Source: JABMMZ01 sp044341025
GTDB lineage: Bacteria; Bacteroidota; Bacteroidia; NS11-12g; UBA955
Reading direction: 5' to 3'
Length of the DNA stretch: 64,000 nucleotides
NCBI GenBank assembly: GCA_044341025.1
Contig: JBIISM010000001.1
Span: forward strand, 62,001 to 126,000
Below are positions 43,063 to 52,269 of this stretch, in pieces; the stretch's first letter is position 1; the number at the start of each line of letters is the position of its first letter. A model generated the notes under the pieces. The model saw only the letters and a program-made list of their open reading frames with translations, was not told the DNA's origin and ran no database searches. The translations under genes and the position numbers were made by a program.

Positions 43063-44589
43063 ATGCAAAATCAAAACAAGGTGTTCTTATTGATATTGGA
43101 TGGTTGGGGAATTGGTAAGCGCGATTTTACAGATGGGATTTTCAATGCAAAAACACCTTTTGTAGATTCTTTGTTCGATTCCGTTCCCAATACAACTCTT
43201 ACTACTTTTGGTCATGCAGTTGGTTTGCCTGAAGGGCAAATGGGCAATAGCGAAGTTGGTCACATGAATATTGGTGCAGGCAGGGTAGTGTGGCAGCAAT
43301 TGGCTTTAATCAATAAAAAATTCGAGGATGGAACGGCTGCAGAAGAGCTTGAATTGAACAATCTAGTCAATTATTGTAAAGAAAATGATAAGCCCTTGCA
43401 TTTAACAGGTCTTGTCAGTGATGGAGGGGTTCATAGCAGTCTTGAACATTTAATTTCACTATGCAAAATATTTACAAATAAGGGTGTAAAACACATTTTT
43501 ATCCATGCTTTCACCGATGGAAGAGATACGGATCCGAACAGCGGAATAGGGTTTATTCAATATTTAGAAAGGGAAATCGAAAATACAAATGCAAAAGTAG
43601 CCTCCGTGATTGGACGCTATTATGCCATGGATAGAGACAAACGTTGGGAAAGAATTCACCTTGCTTACGATTTAATGGTGAACGGAAAAGGTACTTCGTT
43701 TTATTCTTCAATTGAAGCCATTCAAGCTGCTTACAGTAAAAGTGTTACGGATGAATTTATTCAGCCATCGCTTATTGTAGATGCAGAAAATGCTCCGATA
43801 GCGTGTATGCAAAATGGCGATGCAGTCTTGTGTTTTAATTTTAGAACCGATAGAGGGCGACAACTTACCCAAGCCCTTACCCAAACCAATTTCCCTGATT
43901 TTGGTATGCATAAATTGAAATTGTACTATGCAACAATGACAGAATACGATGCCACCTACCAAGGCGTGCATGTGGTTTTTCATTCCTCTAACGTAAACAA
44001 TACTTTAGGCGAAGTTTTAAGCGCTCATGGCAAAACACAACTGAGAAGTGCAGAAACCGAAAAATATCCCCATGTTACTTTCTTCTTTTCTGGTGGACGG
44101 GAAGAGCCTTTTGAGGGTGAATCAAGGATTATGGAACCATCGCCTAAGGTTGCTACATACGATTTACAGCCAGAAATGAGCGCTTTGTTGTTGACCGATA
44201 AAGTAGAACTTGCCATTGCTTCAGGACATTTTGATTTCATTTGCTTGAATTTTGCTAATACCGATATGGTAGGCCATACTGGTGTCTGGGAGGCGATTAT
44301 TAAATCGGCAGAAACGGTAGACGCTTGTGTTAAACGCTTGGTAGACTTAGCGGTTTCAAAAGGGTATCAAATGGTAATAATAGCCGATCATGGAAATTCA
44401 GATGAAGCCCGCAATACCGATGGCACGCCTAATACAGCACACAGCACGAATCCTGTGCCTTGCTTTATCATCAGCGATAAATGCACAGCACTAAGCCACA
44501 AAGGCAAGTTGGCCGATGTCGCCCCTAGCATTCTTAAAATGATGGACATACAAATACCCGCCGAAATGGATGGTATTCCTCTGTTTTAA
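43063..44589 (+). CDS. gpmI: 2,3-bisphosphoglycerate-independent phosphoglycerate mutase
   Basis: 508 residues. Alkaline-phosphatase-fold enzyme converting 3- to 2-phosphoglycerate with two Mn ions and a phosphoserine intermediate. D13 in LILDGWG and the nucleophile S63 in MGNSEVGHMNIG are present; C-terminal metal ligands are seen in NTDMVGHTG and IADHGNSDEARN. Complete, single gene with a strong promoter. Its stop shares TTAA with the convergent membrane-protein gene. Confidence 0.97.
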   Translation: MQNQNKVFLLILDGWGIGKRDFTDGIFNAKTPFVDSLFDSVPNTTLTTFGHAVGLPEGQMGNSEVGHMNIGAGRVVWQQLALINKKFEDGTAAEELELNNLVNYCKENDKPLHLTGLVSDGGVHSSLEHLISLCKIFTNKGVKHIFIHAFTDGRDTDPNSGIGFIQYLEREIENTNAKVASVIGRYYAMDRDKRWERIHLAYDLMVNGKGTSFYSSIEAIQAAYSKSVTDEFIQPSLIVDAENAPIACMQNGDAVLCFNFRTDRGRQLTQALTQTNFPDFGMHKLKLYYATMTEYDATYQGVHVVFHSSNVNNTLGEVLSAHGKTQLRSAETEKYPHVTFFFSGGREEPFEGESRIMEPSPKVATYDLQPEMSALLLTDKVELAIASGHFDFICLNFANTDMVGHTGVWEAIIKSAETVDACVKRLVDLAVSKGYQMVIIADHGNSDEARNTDGTPNTAHSTNPVPCFIISDKCTALSHKGKLADVAPSILKMMDIQIPAEMDGIPLF

Positions 44590-45515
44590 TTGTTGATTAA
44601 GTGCTCGCTTAATTCAGTTTCTTCTTGATCGTCATCGTTGCTATAGCGGAAGTATAAAGCACTACTTCCAGTAAATACAAAGGTGCTAACCACCACGCCC
44701 ATTATGGTTCCAAAAATTTGGTTAACCACATAATAAGTCATAGGGTCTGAATGCTCTCGGCTAACCAATGCATGAACAAGCATGCCGCCAATTCCGCCTG
44801 CAATACCCATAACCACTAGCGTTACGATGCCCATTAAAAAAAGTATAGCCGCTCTTTTAAATGTTATTTTTGTAAAACTAAAACCAAAAGCTTCGTTTAT
44901 GCTCATTTTGCCATGCACGATTGCAGCAAATCCGAGTGAAAAACGGAGAATGAAAAACATCAAGAAAAAGATTCCAATAAAGCCAATTAAAATGCCTAGT
45001 ATTTTACTGATTTGCATAAGCATAACAACAGTAAACATAAAAATTGCAAATGATGCGATGCACATAAGGTAATATAAAACCATAAATCCAAGAATTGTGA
45101 ATAGTTGAGGAGAGATAGAATTCCTAAGTGCATTTAAAATACCTCTATTCTTGTTTCTTATTTCTGAATCGTTCAATTGGTAATAAAGATTTAATGTCCA
45201 GATAGTTATAAATAGCGCAAAAAGAAGAAGTGGTAACATGTAAAGATAATTCGGTGTTCCAAATAGACCTTCTAGAGCCTCAGAAGGGTCGCCGCCTTTT
45301 TGAATGGTTTCTCCCATTTCTTGCATGCTGGTTTGTAAGTTGATTAAATCAGAAAAACCCCAATTAAATAAGTTTAAAATTAAGGGGGTATATACCAGCA
45401 ATGAAATGATGCCAATAAGAATGTTTAACAATAAAAACTGAAAAAAAACGCGTTTGTAAAGAGACATAGACCCATTAAAAACTTGATCTCTGAATTGTGT
45501 TAAATAGTATTTCAT
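44586..45515 (-). CDS. Integral membrane protein, unknown function
   Basis: 309 residues with about six hydrophobic helices: 24-50, 95-115, 143-170, 170-195, 218-250 and 270-292. The cytoplasmic-looking N-terminus (KYYLTQFRDQVFNGSMSLYKR) and the acidic C-terminus (SNDDDQEETELSEH) resemble the poorly characterised six-helix Bacteroidota proteins. No catalytic motif is evident. A near-consensus -7 box (TAATCTTG, 45520-45527) ends four bases before its ATG. Stop codon overlaps that of gpmI. Confidence 0.72.
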   Translation of the reverse strand: MKYYLTQFRDQVFNGSMSLYKRVFFQFLLLNILIGIISLLVYTPLILNLFNWGFSDLINLQTSMQEMGETIQKGGDPSEALEGLFGTPNYLYMLPLLLFALFITIWTLNLYYQLNDSEIRNKNRGILNALRNSISPQLFTILGFMVLYYLMCIASFAIFMFTVVMLMQISKILGILIGFIGIFFLMFFILRFSLGFAAIVHGKMSINEAFGFSFTKITFKRAAILFLMGIVTLVVMGIAGGIGGMLVHALVSREHSDPMTYYVVNQIFGTIMGVVVSTFVFTGSSALYFRYSNDDDQEETELSEHLINN

Positions 45516-45581
45516 GTTTCAAGATTATGATATGTTTTGTGTTTAATCAAGTATTTAATATTAATTTTATAAATAATCGAT

Positions 45582-45589
45582 TATTTTTG
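45582..45589 (+). promoter_or_regulatory. -7 element of the GT2 gene
   Basis: TATTTTTG, exact; eight bases between its G and ATG 45598. The longer frame starting GTG 45589 would begin inside the motif. Confidence 0.5.
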
Positions 45590-45597
45590 TGACCTTT

Positions 45598-46341
45598 ATG
45601 ATAAAGGGGAAAAAAATTGCAGTTGTGTTACCAGCGTATAACGCGGCGGCAACCTTGGAAAAAACCTATAACGAAATTCCATTTGAAATCGTTGATGAAG
45701 TGGTCTTGGTAGACGATAATAGCCGTGACGAGACTATAGCTAAAGCCAAAGAGCTTGGAATTAAGCATATCATTAAACATGAAGTAAACAGAGGTTATGG
45801 TGGAAATCAAAAATCATGTTACACCAAAGCGTTGGACATCGGCGCTGATATCATCGTCATGTTGCACCCTGATTACCAATACACCCCGAAATTAATAGAG
45901 AGTATGTCTTACATGATTGCCAATGAGGTTTATCCTGTCGCATTTGGCAGCCGGATTTTGGGAAAAGGTGCTTTGAAAGGCGGTATGCCAATGTATAAGT
46001 ATATTGCTAATCGGCTTTTAACACTATTTCAAAATATTATGATGGGGCAGAAGTTGTCTGAGTACCACACGGGGTACAGAGCTTTTGATAAAAAGATTTT
46101 CGATAAAATTAATATTGAAGCCAATTCAGACGATTTTATATTTGACAATGAAATGATTGCTCAAATATTTTATGCCGGATTTGATATTGGCGAGCTAACA
46201 TGTCCGACCAAATATTTCGATGAGGCCAGCAGCATTAACTTTAAAAGAAGTAGTATCTATGGACTAGGTGTGTTGAAGGTGTCAATACTTTACCGCCTTA
46301 ATAAATGGGGTGTTTTAACGAGTAAAATCTTTAAAGTCTAA
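45598..46341 (+). CDS. Glycosyltransferase family 2
   Basis: 247 residues from ATG 45598. GT-A fold: VVLPAYNAAATL, the UDP-binding EVVLVDDNSRD, and the metal/donor region MLHPDYQY in the DxD position. The acceptor-side NEVYPVAFGSRIL and YHTGYRAF resemble the DPM1/dolichol-phosphate mannose synthase-like group of GT2 without a C-terminal membrane anchor. Probably transfers a sugar onto a polyprenyl phosphate or surface glycan. It is outside the main glycan block. Convergent with the TPR gene at one base. Confidence 0.88.
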   Translation: MIKGKKIAVVLPAYNAAATLEKTYNEIPFEIVDEVVLVDDNSRDETIAKAKELGIKHIIKHEVNRGYGGNQKSCYTKALDIGADIIVMLHPDYQYTPKLIESMSYMIANEVYPVAFGSRILGKGALKGGMPMYKYIANRLLTLFQNIMMGQKLSEYHTGYRAFDKKIFDKINIEANSDDFIFDNEMIAQIFYAGFDIGELTCPTKYFDEASSINFKRSSIYGLGVLKVSILYRLNKWGVLTSKIFKV

Positions 46342-46342
46342 A

Positions 46343-47365
46343 TTATTTACAAAATTCAGTGCGGTACTTTTGGGCTTCTTTGTAACCAAATTCTACCGAT
46401 TTTTGCCAATCAGAGCAAGCCTCTCCCTGCAATTCAAGGTTGTTGTATGCTACGCCTCTTAGCATTAACAATAAGCCTAAGTTTGAATAATCTGTATCTA
46501 ATGCTTTGCCAAAACTTAAAATAGATTCTTGGTTTTTGCCCAACTGCAAAAAGCAAAAACCTAAATTAAAATAGTATTCAGAATTGTATTTGTCGGCAGC
46601 CGATAACAATTGATAATCTCTGATTGCCTCCTCATAGCGTTTAAGTGAAGTGTATGCATCAGCTCTATTATAAAGAGCCGCTTTGTTGTTGGGATGCAAA
46701 AGCAAAATAACATTATACGCATCAATGGCTTCAGCAAATCGCTGAGCATCATAATAAATATTGCCTTTGCACATCCAAATGGCCGTGTCGTTGGCATCAG
46801 GACGCAAACAAATGTCTAGGTCAGCGATCGCTAAGTCTATTGAATGCACTTCCGCATTCAGCATGGCTCTCGATTTTAAAGATTCAAAATCATTGGGATG
46901 TAAGAGCAAGTATTCAGTATGATAGGAAATTGCCAGACGGTATTCTTGCATGTCTTCCATTAAGAGGGCAAGATTTTTTGTTACCCGATCGTCCTTGGGC
47001 ACTCTGTTTTTGTAAAGTAAAAAATCGGCCTCAGCAAAGGTGAAGTTCTTAATTGCATGTTCGGCCAACGCACGGTTGTAATATGCTTCGTAAAGGCTGG
47101 AGTCTAATCTTAAGGCTTGGTTAAAATCAACCAAGGCAATATTGGGTTTGTTTAGCAAGAGGTAACAAGTGCCCCTTTGGAAATAGGCCGCCGCATAATT
47201 GGATTTTTGGTTGATGCAATTGTCGAATTCTAAAATAGCGTTTTTGTATTCTTTTTCTTGTAAAAGGGAAATGCCTTTAAGCATAAAAGAATCGATTGTA
47301 GTCATTGCAGCTGACTCGCTAATAAATGTCAATAAAAGGATTAGAGCAAAGGGTCTAAATTGCAT
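46343..47365 (-). CDS. Exported TPR-repeat protein
   Basis: 340 residues: a signal peptide (FRPFALILLLTFISESAA) followed by about nine tetratricopeptide repeats, e.g. AAAYFQRGTCYLLLNKP, LYEAYYNRALAEHAIKNF and KAALYNRADAYTSLKRY. TPR solenoids mediate protein contacts in the periplasm or at the surface. No other domain is visible. Its transcript probably starts at the ATG, because the -7 box ends six bases upstream. Role unknown. Confidence 0.88.
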   Translation of the reverse strand: MQFRPFALILLLTFISESAAMTTIDSFMLKGISLLQEKEYKNAILEFDNCINQKSNYAAAYFQRGTCYLLLNKPNIALVDFNQALRLDSSLYEAYYNRALAEHAIKNFTFAEADFLLYKNRVPKDDRVTKNLALLMEDMQEYRLAISYHTEYLLLHPNDFESLKSRAMLNAEVHSIDLAIADLDICLRPDANDTAIWMCKGNIYYDAQRFAEAIDAYNVILLLHPNNKAALYNRADAYTSLKRYEEAIRDYQLLSAADKYNSEYYFNLGFCFLQLGKNQESILSFGKALDTDYSNLGLLLMLRGVAYNNLELQGEACSDWQKSVEFGYKEAQKYRTEFCK

Positions 47366-47371
47366 AAAGTA

Positions 47372-47379
47372 ACAAAATT
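47372..47379 (-). promoter_or_regulatory. -7 element of the TPR gene
   Basis: TAATTTTG on the minus strand, exact; six bases between its G and ATG 47365. Confidence 0.5.
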
Positions 47380-47426
47380 AAAGTTTTAAAATTTGAAAAT
47401 TAAAAATAGATATCTACTATTGTGGA

Positions 47427-48143
47427 ATGATGAATATTGAAGTGGTATTGAGTCCAGCTTTATTGCACTTGTCGGATATTAGCAGCAAAAATGTTGTGGT
47501 AATCGATATTTTAAGAGCAACTTCAACCATTTGTACAGCCATTCATGAAGGTGCAGAGGCAGTTAAGGCAGTAAAAGACGTCGAGCAGGCTAAGGCACTT
47601 GGCGTTGAGGGATATATAACTGCAGCAGAAAGAAATGGCCAAAAAATAGATGGTTTTGATATGGGAAATTCTCCTTTTGAATGTATGAATGGTGCTGTAT
47701 TGGGTAAAAAAATAGCATTGACAACAACGAATGGAACCAAATGTATTGAAGCTGCAGCCAATGATGGTGCCGCAAATGTTTTAAGTGGAAGTTTTTTGAA
47801 TTTAGATGCTACTGCCGATTGGTTGGTTAAGGATGGCCGCGATGTGGTTTTGTTTTGCGCAGGGTGGAAAGACAGTTTTAACTTGGAGGATACTCTTTTT
47901 GCCGGTTCAATGGCTAGTATGTTGTCGGATAAAACGGCTTGTTTGATTGATTGTGATGCCGCATTAATGTCTATTGATTTATACAATTTAGCCAAGGGGA
48001 ATCTGATGGATTATTTGAAAAAGTCATCCCATTACAAAAGGCTTTCCCATTTGCACCACGATGAAGACATGGTGTATTGTTTGCAAGGCTCTATTTTTCA
48101 GACAGTTGTAGGAGTTGTTGATACTGAGATGAAAAAATTGTAA
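47427..48143 (+). CDS. 2-phosphosulfolactate phosphatase family protein (ComB-like)
   Basis: 238 residues (ATG 47427 or 47430). ComB signatures: VVVIDILRATSTI, ITAAERNGQKIDGFDMGNSP and ALTTTNGTKCIEAA. The family's founding member removes phosphate from 2-phosphosulfolactate in coenzyme M synthesis. Many bacteria without coenzyme M, including Bacteroidota, carry homologues of unknown substrate, so the exact reaction here is not established. Stands alone upstream of the Omp28 cluster. Confidence 0.88.
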   Translation: MMNIEVVLSPALLHLSDISSKNVVVIDILRATSTICTAIHEGAEAVKAVKDVEQAKALGVEGYITAAERNGQKIDGFDMGNSPFECMNGAVLGKKIALTTTNGTKCIEAAANDGAANVLSGSFLNLDATADWLVKDGRDVVLFCAGWKDSFNLEDTLFAGSMASMLSDKTACLIDCDAALMSIDLYNLAKGNLMDYLKKSSHYKRLSHLHHDEDMVYCLQGSIFQTVVGVVDTEMKKL

Positions 48144-48147
48144 ATTT

Positions 48148-48182
48148 TTTGTGAATTCAACAACTTAGAATCTTTACATTTG
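48148..48182 (+). promoter_or_regulatory. -33/-7 promoter of the first Omp28-family gene
   Basis: TTTG (48148-48151), 23 bases, TACATTTG (48175-48182). The -7 is exact; spacing is at the long end. Twenty bases lie between its G and ATG 48203. Confidence 0.5.
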
Positions 48183-48202
48183 ACCAATCAAATAATTATT
48201 AT

Positions 48203-50302
48203 ATGAAGAAACTCTTACTAACTTTAATTTCATTTCTTGTTTTAAGTGCTGTTTCAGCGCAGTACTATTATGTACCTTATACGAAAGCAGGAAAGAACCC
48301 GGGCGGTATTAATGCCGAAGGTGAAAATCCAGCCTCGTTGCTAACAGGTTGGGCCTCTATTTGGACTGGTCCATCATCTTCAGCAGTTGCTTACAGTGCG
48401 ACTCAAACGATTCCATTTGCCTTTAAATTTAATGGAAATGCTGTAACATCTTTAAAAGCTTGTAATGCAGGTTTTATTACTTTCGATGTTGCCTCAACAA
48501 CCATTCCAACTGCTTTTTCTAATCTTAGTTTGCCAAGTGCATTTATCCCTGATAAATCAGTATGTGTTTTGGGAATGAAGCCAAACTCAAACACTACATA
48601 CCCTTCAAATATTGTAACAAAAACTTTTGGAACAGCGCCAAACAGACAATATTGGATTCAATTTAACTTCTTCGCAGAAGCAAACATCCAAAGCGGTTGG
48701 ACCTATTGGTCAATCGTATTAGAAGAAGGTAGCAACAAAATCCATATTGTAGATATGAAGACTTTATGTGTTACTTCTGCTGGTCAATTATGTACCTCTA
48801 ACGTGAAAATGTCTGCTGGTATCCAAATTGATGCTGCCGATGCATACACAATTGCTGGTTCACCATCTTTAGGGGCTCAAAGCATTACTGAAAATCTATT
48901 TAGTTCTGTAGACAACTCTTACTATACTTTTGCTCAAGGTTCTCAACCAGCTTACAATGCTGAAGGTTGGAATACTGCAGTGCCTGATTTCTTAGCATTG
49001 ACTCAAGCTCCGTTTGTTGTTAAAGGCATATTTAGAAATATAGGCACTTCTGCTATCACAACTTGTAACTTTAATTATTCAATCAACAACGGTCCTGCTG
49101 TTTCAACACCAGTTACTGTTAACATCGCTCAAAATGCCAATGCAACTGTATCTACCACCAGCAATTGGACTCCATCTGCTGTAGGTGTTTATAAAGTTAA
49201 TGCTTGGTTGAGTAATATCAATGGAAATCCTGATGGAGAAGGCTCAAATGACAGTGTTAAAAAAACCGTTACGGTATTGGCTGACTTCGTTCAAAGAGTA
49301 GCTTTACATGAAATTTTCACTTCTTCAACTTGCGGTCCTTGTGTTGCTGGTAACAGAAATACAGATGAAAATATTTTCCCTAAATACAATCCTAGCCAAT
49401 ACGCGGTAATTAAATACCAAATGAGCTGGCCTGGAACTGGTGACCCATACACTACTGCAGAAGGAAACGTTAGACGAACTTTATATGCGGTTAATTCAAT
49501 TCCAAATATGCAAGTAGATGGTGCTTGGAACAGCAATGCATCTTCTTATACAACTGCTTTGTTTGACCAATTCACAAACAAACCTGCTTACATCAAAATT
49601 CAAGCTACCCATACCATTAACTTCAAGAAAGTGGTAGTTGATGTTAAAGTAACTCCATTGTCTGATTTTAACAACCCTAACATGAAGGTGTTTGTTGCTA
49701 TACTTGAAAAGAAAACAGTTAAAAACGTTAAATCAAACGGTGAAACTGAATTCCACCACGTTTTGAAAAAAATGCTTCCTGATGCTAGCGGTACTGCTCT
49801 AGGTGCAGTAACTAAAGGCAATGCAAAAGTATTCCCAACTATGACATACATTGTGCCTGGTGTTGTAAGATTGCCTTTGGACGGTACCAATGCGAACATC
49901 ATCAATCTTGCAACTGAGAATAGTATTGAAGAATTACAAGACTGTGAGGTTGTTGTGTATATTCAAGATTTGACCACCAAAGAAGTTTTCCAAGCAACAA
50001 ATTCAGTTGGAACCATCTTGTCAGTTGACGATGTAAACAACGAAACTTCTGGTATCCGCGTGTATCCTAACCCAAGTGCTGCTGGTTCTACCAATTTAAG
50101 TTTCAACTTAAACAACACTGAACAGGTAAAAGTAAATGTTTACAACACTTTAGGTCAAGTGGTTTTAAGTATTGATGCAAACGATTTGGTACAGGGTGCT
50201 AACAGCATCACTTTAAACACTGAGTCTTTCGCTAAAGGTGTTTACACCGTTAAAATTGAAGGCAATGGTTTCTCTTCAATGGAGAAATTCATCATCCAAT
50301 AA
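48203..50302 (+). CDS. Omp28-family secreted protein with T9SS type A sorting domain
   Basis: 699 residues. A signal peptide (LLLTLISFLVLSAVSA) and a beta-sandwich region (about 20-250) precede an Omp28-related thioredoxin-like domain: VALHEIFTSSTCGPCVAGN with CxxC at C377/C380 and later YAVNSIPNMQVDGAW, as in thioredoxin cis-Pro loops. The C-terminus (IRVYPNPSAAG ... VYNTLGQVVL ... GVYTVKIEG) is a clear type A sorting domain, so the protein should be exported by the T9SS and attached to or released from the surface. First of four adjacent CxxC-bearing paralogues. A strong terminator follows. Confidence 0.9.
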   Translation: MKKLLLTLISFLVLSAVSAQYYYVPYTKAGKNPGGINAEGENPASLLTGWASIWTGPSSSAVAYSATQTIPFAFKFNGNAVTSLKACNAGFITFDVASTTIPTAFSNLSLPSAFIPDKSVCVLGMKPNSNTTYPSNIVTKTFGTAPNRQYWIQFNFFAEANIQSGWTYWSIVLEEGSNKIHIVDMKTLCVTSAGQLCTSNVKMSAGIQIDAADAYTIAGSPSLGAQSITENLFSSVDNSYYTFAQGSQPAYNAEGWNTAVPDFLALTQAPFVVKGIFRNIGTSAITTCNFNYSINNGPAVSTPVTVNIAQNANATVSTTSNWTPSAVGVYKVNAWLSNINGNPDGEGSNDSVKKTVTVLADFVQRVALHEIFTSSTCGPCVAGNRNTDENIFPKYNPSQYAVIKYQMSWPGTGDPYTTAEGNVRRTLYAVNSIPNMQVDGAWNSNASSYTTALFDQFTNKPAYIKIQATHTINFKKVVVDVKVTPLSDFNNPNMKVFVAILEKKTVKNVKSNGETEFHHVLKKMLPDASGTALGAVTKGNAKVFPTMTYIVPGVVRLPLDGTNANIINLATENSIEELQDCEVVVYIQDLTTKEVFQATNSVGTILSVDDVNNETSGIRVYPNPSAAGSTNLSFNLNNTEQVKVNVYNTLGQVVLSIDANDLVQGANSITLNTESFAKGVYTVKIEGNGFSSMEKFIIQ

Positions 50303-50318
50303 TATTTTTTGATATTTC

Positions 50319-50350
50319 AAAAAGCCCGAAATTTATTTCGGGCTTTTTTT
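50319..50350 (+). terminator. Intrinsic terminator after the first Omp28 gene
   Basis: AAAAAGCCCGAAA ... TTTCGGGCTTTTTTT with loop TTTA. GC-rich stem and T-run. It falls inside the upstream extension of the next open frame, supporting ATG 50396 for that gene. Confidence 0.85.
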
Positions 50351-50365
50351 ATCTCTCAATTTTCT

Positions 50366-50374
50366 TATATTTGC
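50366..50374 (+). promoter_or_regulatory. -7 element of the second Omp28-family gene
   Basis: TATATTTGC, exact; 22 bases between its G and ATG 50396, just after the preceding terminator. Confidence 0.55.
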
Positions 50375-50395
50375 TCAATATATCAATTAATCATT

Positions 50396-51274
50396 ATGAG
50401 AAAAATTACGTATTTAATCTCAGGCTTTCTTGCTTTAAGCATGATGTTCACAGCCTGTAAAAAGGAAGAAACGAAAACAGATGATGCAAATACTGAGTTT
50501 CTTGCATCAACAACTCCACAAAACAGGGTTGCAATCCTTGAAGATTTTACCGGCGTTAGATGCGGCTATTGCCCAGATGGTCATGTAAGGGCAAAGGCTG
50601 TAGCAGATGCTAATCCTGGAAAATTTATTATTATGGCTGTGCATGCAGGTTCTTATGCAACACCGGCTACCGGATGGGCTGATTTTACAACTGCTTTTGG
50701 CAATGCTTTGGTAACCCAAGCAAAAGTATCAGGTTTTCCAGCAGGTACAGTTAGTAGAATGTTGTGCTCTGACCTTGCTGTAACACCGCAAATTACAGGT
50801 GGTTATGCAATGAGTCGTGGATCTTGGGCAGCTGCAGCCAATAAAGTTATAGCAATGCCTGCCCCAGTTAACATTGGTGCTAAAGCAACTTTTGATGCAG
50901 GTAGTAGAGTTTTAAATGTTAAAGTTGATTTATACTACACGTCTGAAGAAACAGCTCAAAACAATATAAACGTTGTTTTGTTGCAAGACGGCCTATTCTC
51001 TAAACAATCAGGTGGAACCCCAGACGCAAACAATTATGAGCAAAACCATGTTGTTAGAGATTTTATTACGGGTCAGTGGGGTGAAGTTATTGCAGGTTCA
51101 AAGTCTGTTGGAACCAAAGTGAGTAAAATATATAAATATACTGTGCCTGCCGATTACCACGGAACTACTGTTGAAGGTGGTGGTGCTGTTATCATAGATA
51201 ATTTAAAGGTAGTTGCATTTGTCGCTCAAGGACAAACCAATGTTTTGAATGCTATTGAAATTGATGTTCAATAA
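50396..51274 (+). CDS. Omp28-related lipoprotein with CxxC thioredoxin-like domain
   Basis: 292 residues from ATG 50396. The frame opens at 50309 but that part includes the terminator and -7 box. Lipoprotein signal ends MMFTAC at C21. The Omp28 domain begins NRVAILEDFTGVRCGYCPDGH with C56/C59, then KFIIMAVHAGSY and a cis-Pro-like KVSGFPAGTVSR. The later part is a beta-rich domain. Probably an outer-membrane-anchored redox-like or folding protein; the enzymatic activity of the family is not established. Second of the four paralogues. Confidence 0.85.
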   Translation: MRKITYLISGFLALSMMFTACKKEETKTDDANTEFLASTTPQNRVAILEDFTGVRCGYCPDGHVRAKAVADANPGKFIIMAVHAGSYATPATGWADFTTAFGNALVTQAKVSGFPAGTVSRMLCSDLAVTPQITGGYAMSRGSWAAAANKVIAMPAPVNIGAKATFDAGSRVLNVKVDLYYTSEETAQNNINVVLLQDGLFSKQSGGTPDANNYEQNHVVRDFITGQWGEVIAGSKSVGTKVSKIYKYTVPADYHGTTVEGGGAVIIDNLKVVAFVAQGQTNVLNAIEIDVQ

Positions 51275-51302
51275 CTTATACATTTAATTGTAAAATTTTT
51301 GT

Positions 51303-51334
51303 AAAAGTCCCGAATTTTATTTCGGGACTTTTTT
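51303..51334 (+). terminator. Intrinsic terminator after the second Omp28 gene
   Basis: AAAAGTCCCGAA ... TTCGGGACTTTT with a TTTTAT loop. Its T-run continues into TTTTG, which is the -33 element of the next promoter. Confidence 0.85.
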
Positions 51335-51362
51335 GTTTTTAAAAATTATTTCCTACATTTGC
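51332..51362 (+). promoter_or_regulatory. -33/-7 promoter of the third Omp28-family gene, abutting a terminator
   Basis: TTTG (51332-51335), 18 bases, TACATTTGC (51354-51362): near-perfect consensus. The -33 box shares bases with the terminator T-tract, as at 14241. Nineteen bases from its G to ATG 51381. Confidence 0.65.
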
Positions 51363-51380
51363 TTCAATAAAAAATTCAAA

Positions 51381-52187
51381 ATGAAAAAATTAGCCATCTT
51401 ATTTACAGCTTTTGCATTTGCCTCAGTTGTATTTGTGTCTTGCAAAAAGACTACTGAAGGACCTGCAGCTGCTCAAGGTATCGTTGTAGAACAAAAAAAC
51501 ACATCAATCATCAATAAATTCACTGGCACAAACTGTTACTATTGTGGTGACTGGGGTTGGCCAATGTTTACTGGTCTAATTGACGCCCACCACGGTGTTG
51601 ATGCAGTATGTATTGGTTCTTACAGCCAAAACTCTTTTGCTCAATTGTTGATCAACTCTTTTGCAACTGCAATGGACAAACGTTTACCAGTTAAAGCAGG
51701 TTACCCAACTTTCTCTGCTAATTTCTACGATGCTTGGACCAACGCTTCAACATTACAAGCGATGACTGCCAATATTGAAACCAAAATCAGCGAGCACAAA
51801 GCTGCTGCAGTAGTTGCTAACAGTGGTTTGACTTATACAGTAGAAGGCAACAACATTGTTGTTAATACCAGAACCAAATTCTTCCAAGCAGCTACAGGTG
51901 AATACAACATCTCTGTTATTGTTTTAGAAGATAAAGTTATCGCCAACCAATCAGGTCCTAACGGTGGCGCAAACGCTTCTCACCACAAAGTATTGCGTTC
52001 TTCAAACGGAGACTGGGGTACCATGGTAAGCAGCGGTTCTGTAGCTTCTGGAACTCAATTTGACAAAACCATCACCATCACAAAAGATGCTGCATGGAAC
52101 ATGGCTAATGTTGAGATCGCTACTTTGCTGTGGAAAAAGAACGGAACCCAATGGGATTTCGTAAATGCGCACTTGCACAAAAACTAA
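51381..52187 (+). CDS. Omp28-related lipoprotein with CxxC thioredoxin-like domain
   Basis: 268 residues from ATG 51381; the longer frame from 51333 covers the promoter. Lipoprotein signal MKKLAILFTAFAFASVVFVS then C21. The thioredoxin-like domain opens NTSIINKFTGTNCYYCGDWG with C52/C55, and the KAGYPTFSANFY segment carries the cis-Pro. The beta-rich second half parallels the gene at 50396 (YNISVIVLEDKVIANQSG). Third of four paralogues. Base composition is similar to its neighbours. Confidence 0.84.
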   Translation: MKKLAILFTAFAFASVVFVSCKKTTEGPAAAQGIVVEQKNTSIINKFTGTNCYYCGDWGWPMFTGLIDAHHGVDAVCIGSYSQNSFAQLLINSFATAMDKRLPVKAGYPTFSANFYDAWTNASTLQAMTANIETKISEHKAAAVVANSGLTYTVEGNNIVVNTRTKFFQAATGEYNISVIVLEDKVIANQSGPNGGANASHHKVLRSSNGDWGTMVSSGSVASGTQFDKTITITKDAAWNMANVEIATLLWKKNGTQWDFVNAHLHKN

Positions 52188-52205
52188 TTAAAAGTTTTAC
52201 AACTT

Positions 52206-52242
52206 TAAAAAGTCCTGAATTCATTCAGGACTTTTTTTTTTG
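52206..52242 (+). terminator. Intrinsic terminator after the third Omp28 gene
   Basis: AAAAAGTCCTGAAT, TC loop, ATTCAGGACTTTTT, then a run of Ts. Stem is the same type as at 51303 and 60653. Confidence 0.85.
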
Positions 52243-52269
52243 CTTTTTTTTTGGTATTATTGTTTTCAA

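Noticed and set aside
50309..50395. N-terminal extension of the Omp28 lipoprotein
   Set aside because: It contains the preceding terminator and the -7 element; ATG 50396 starts the lipoprotein signal.
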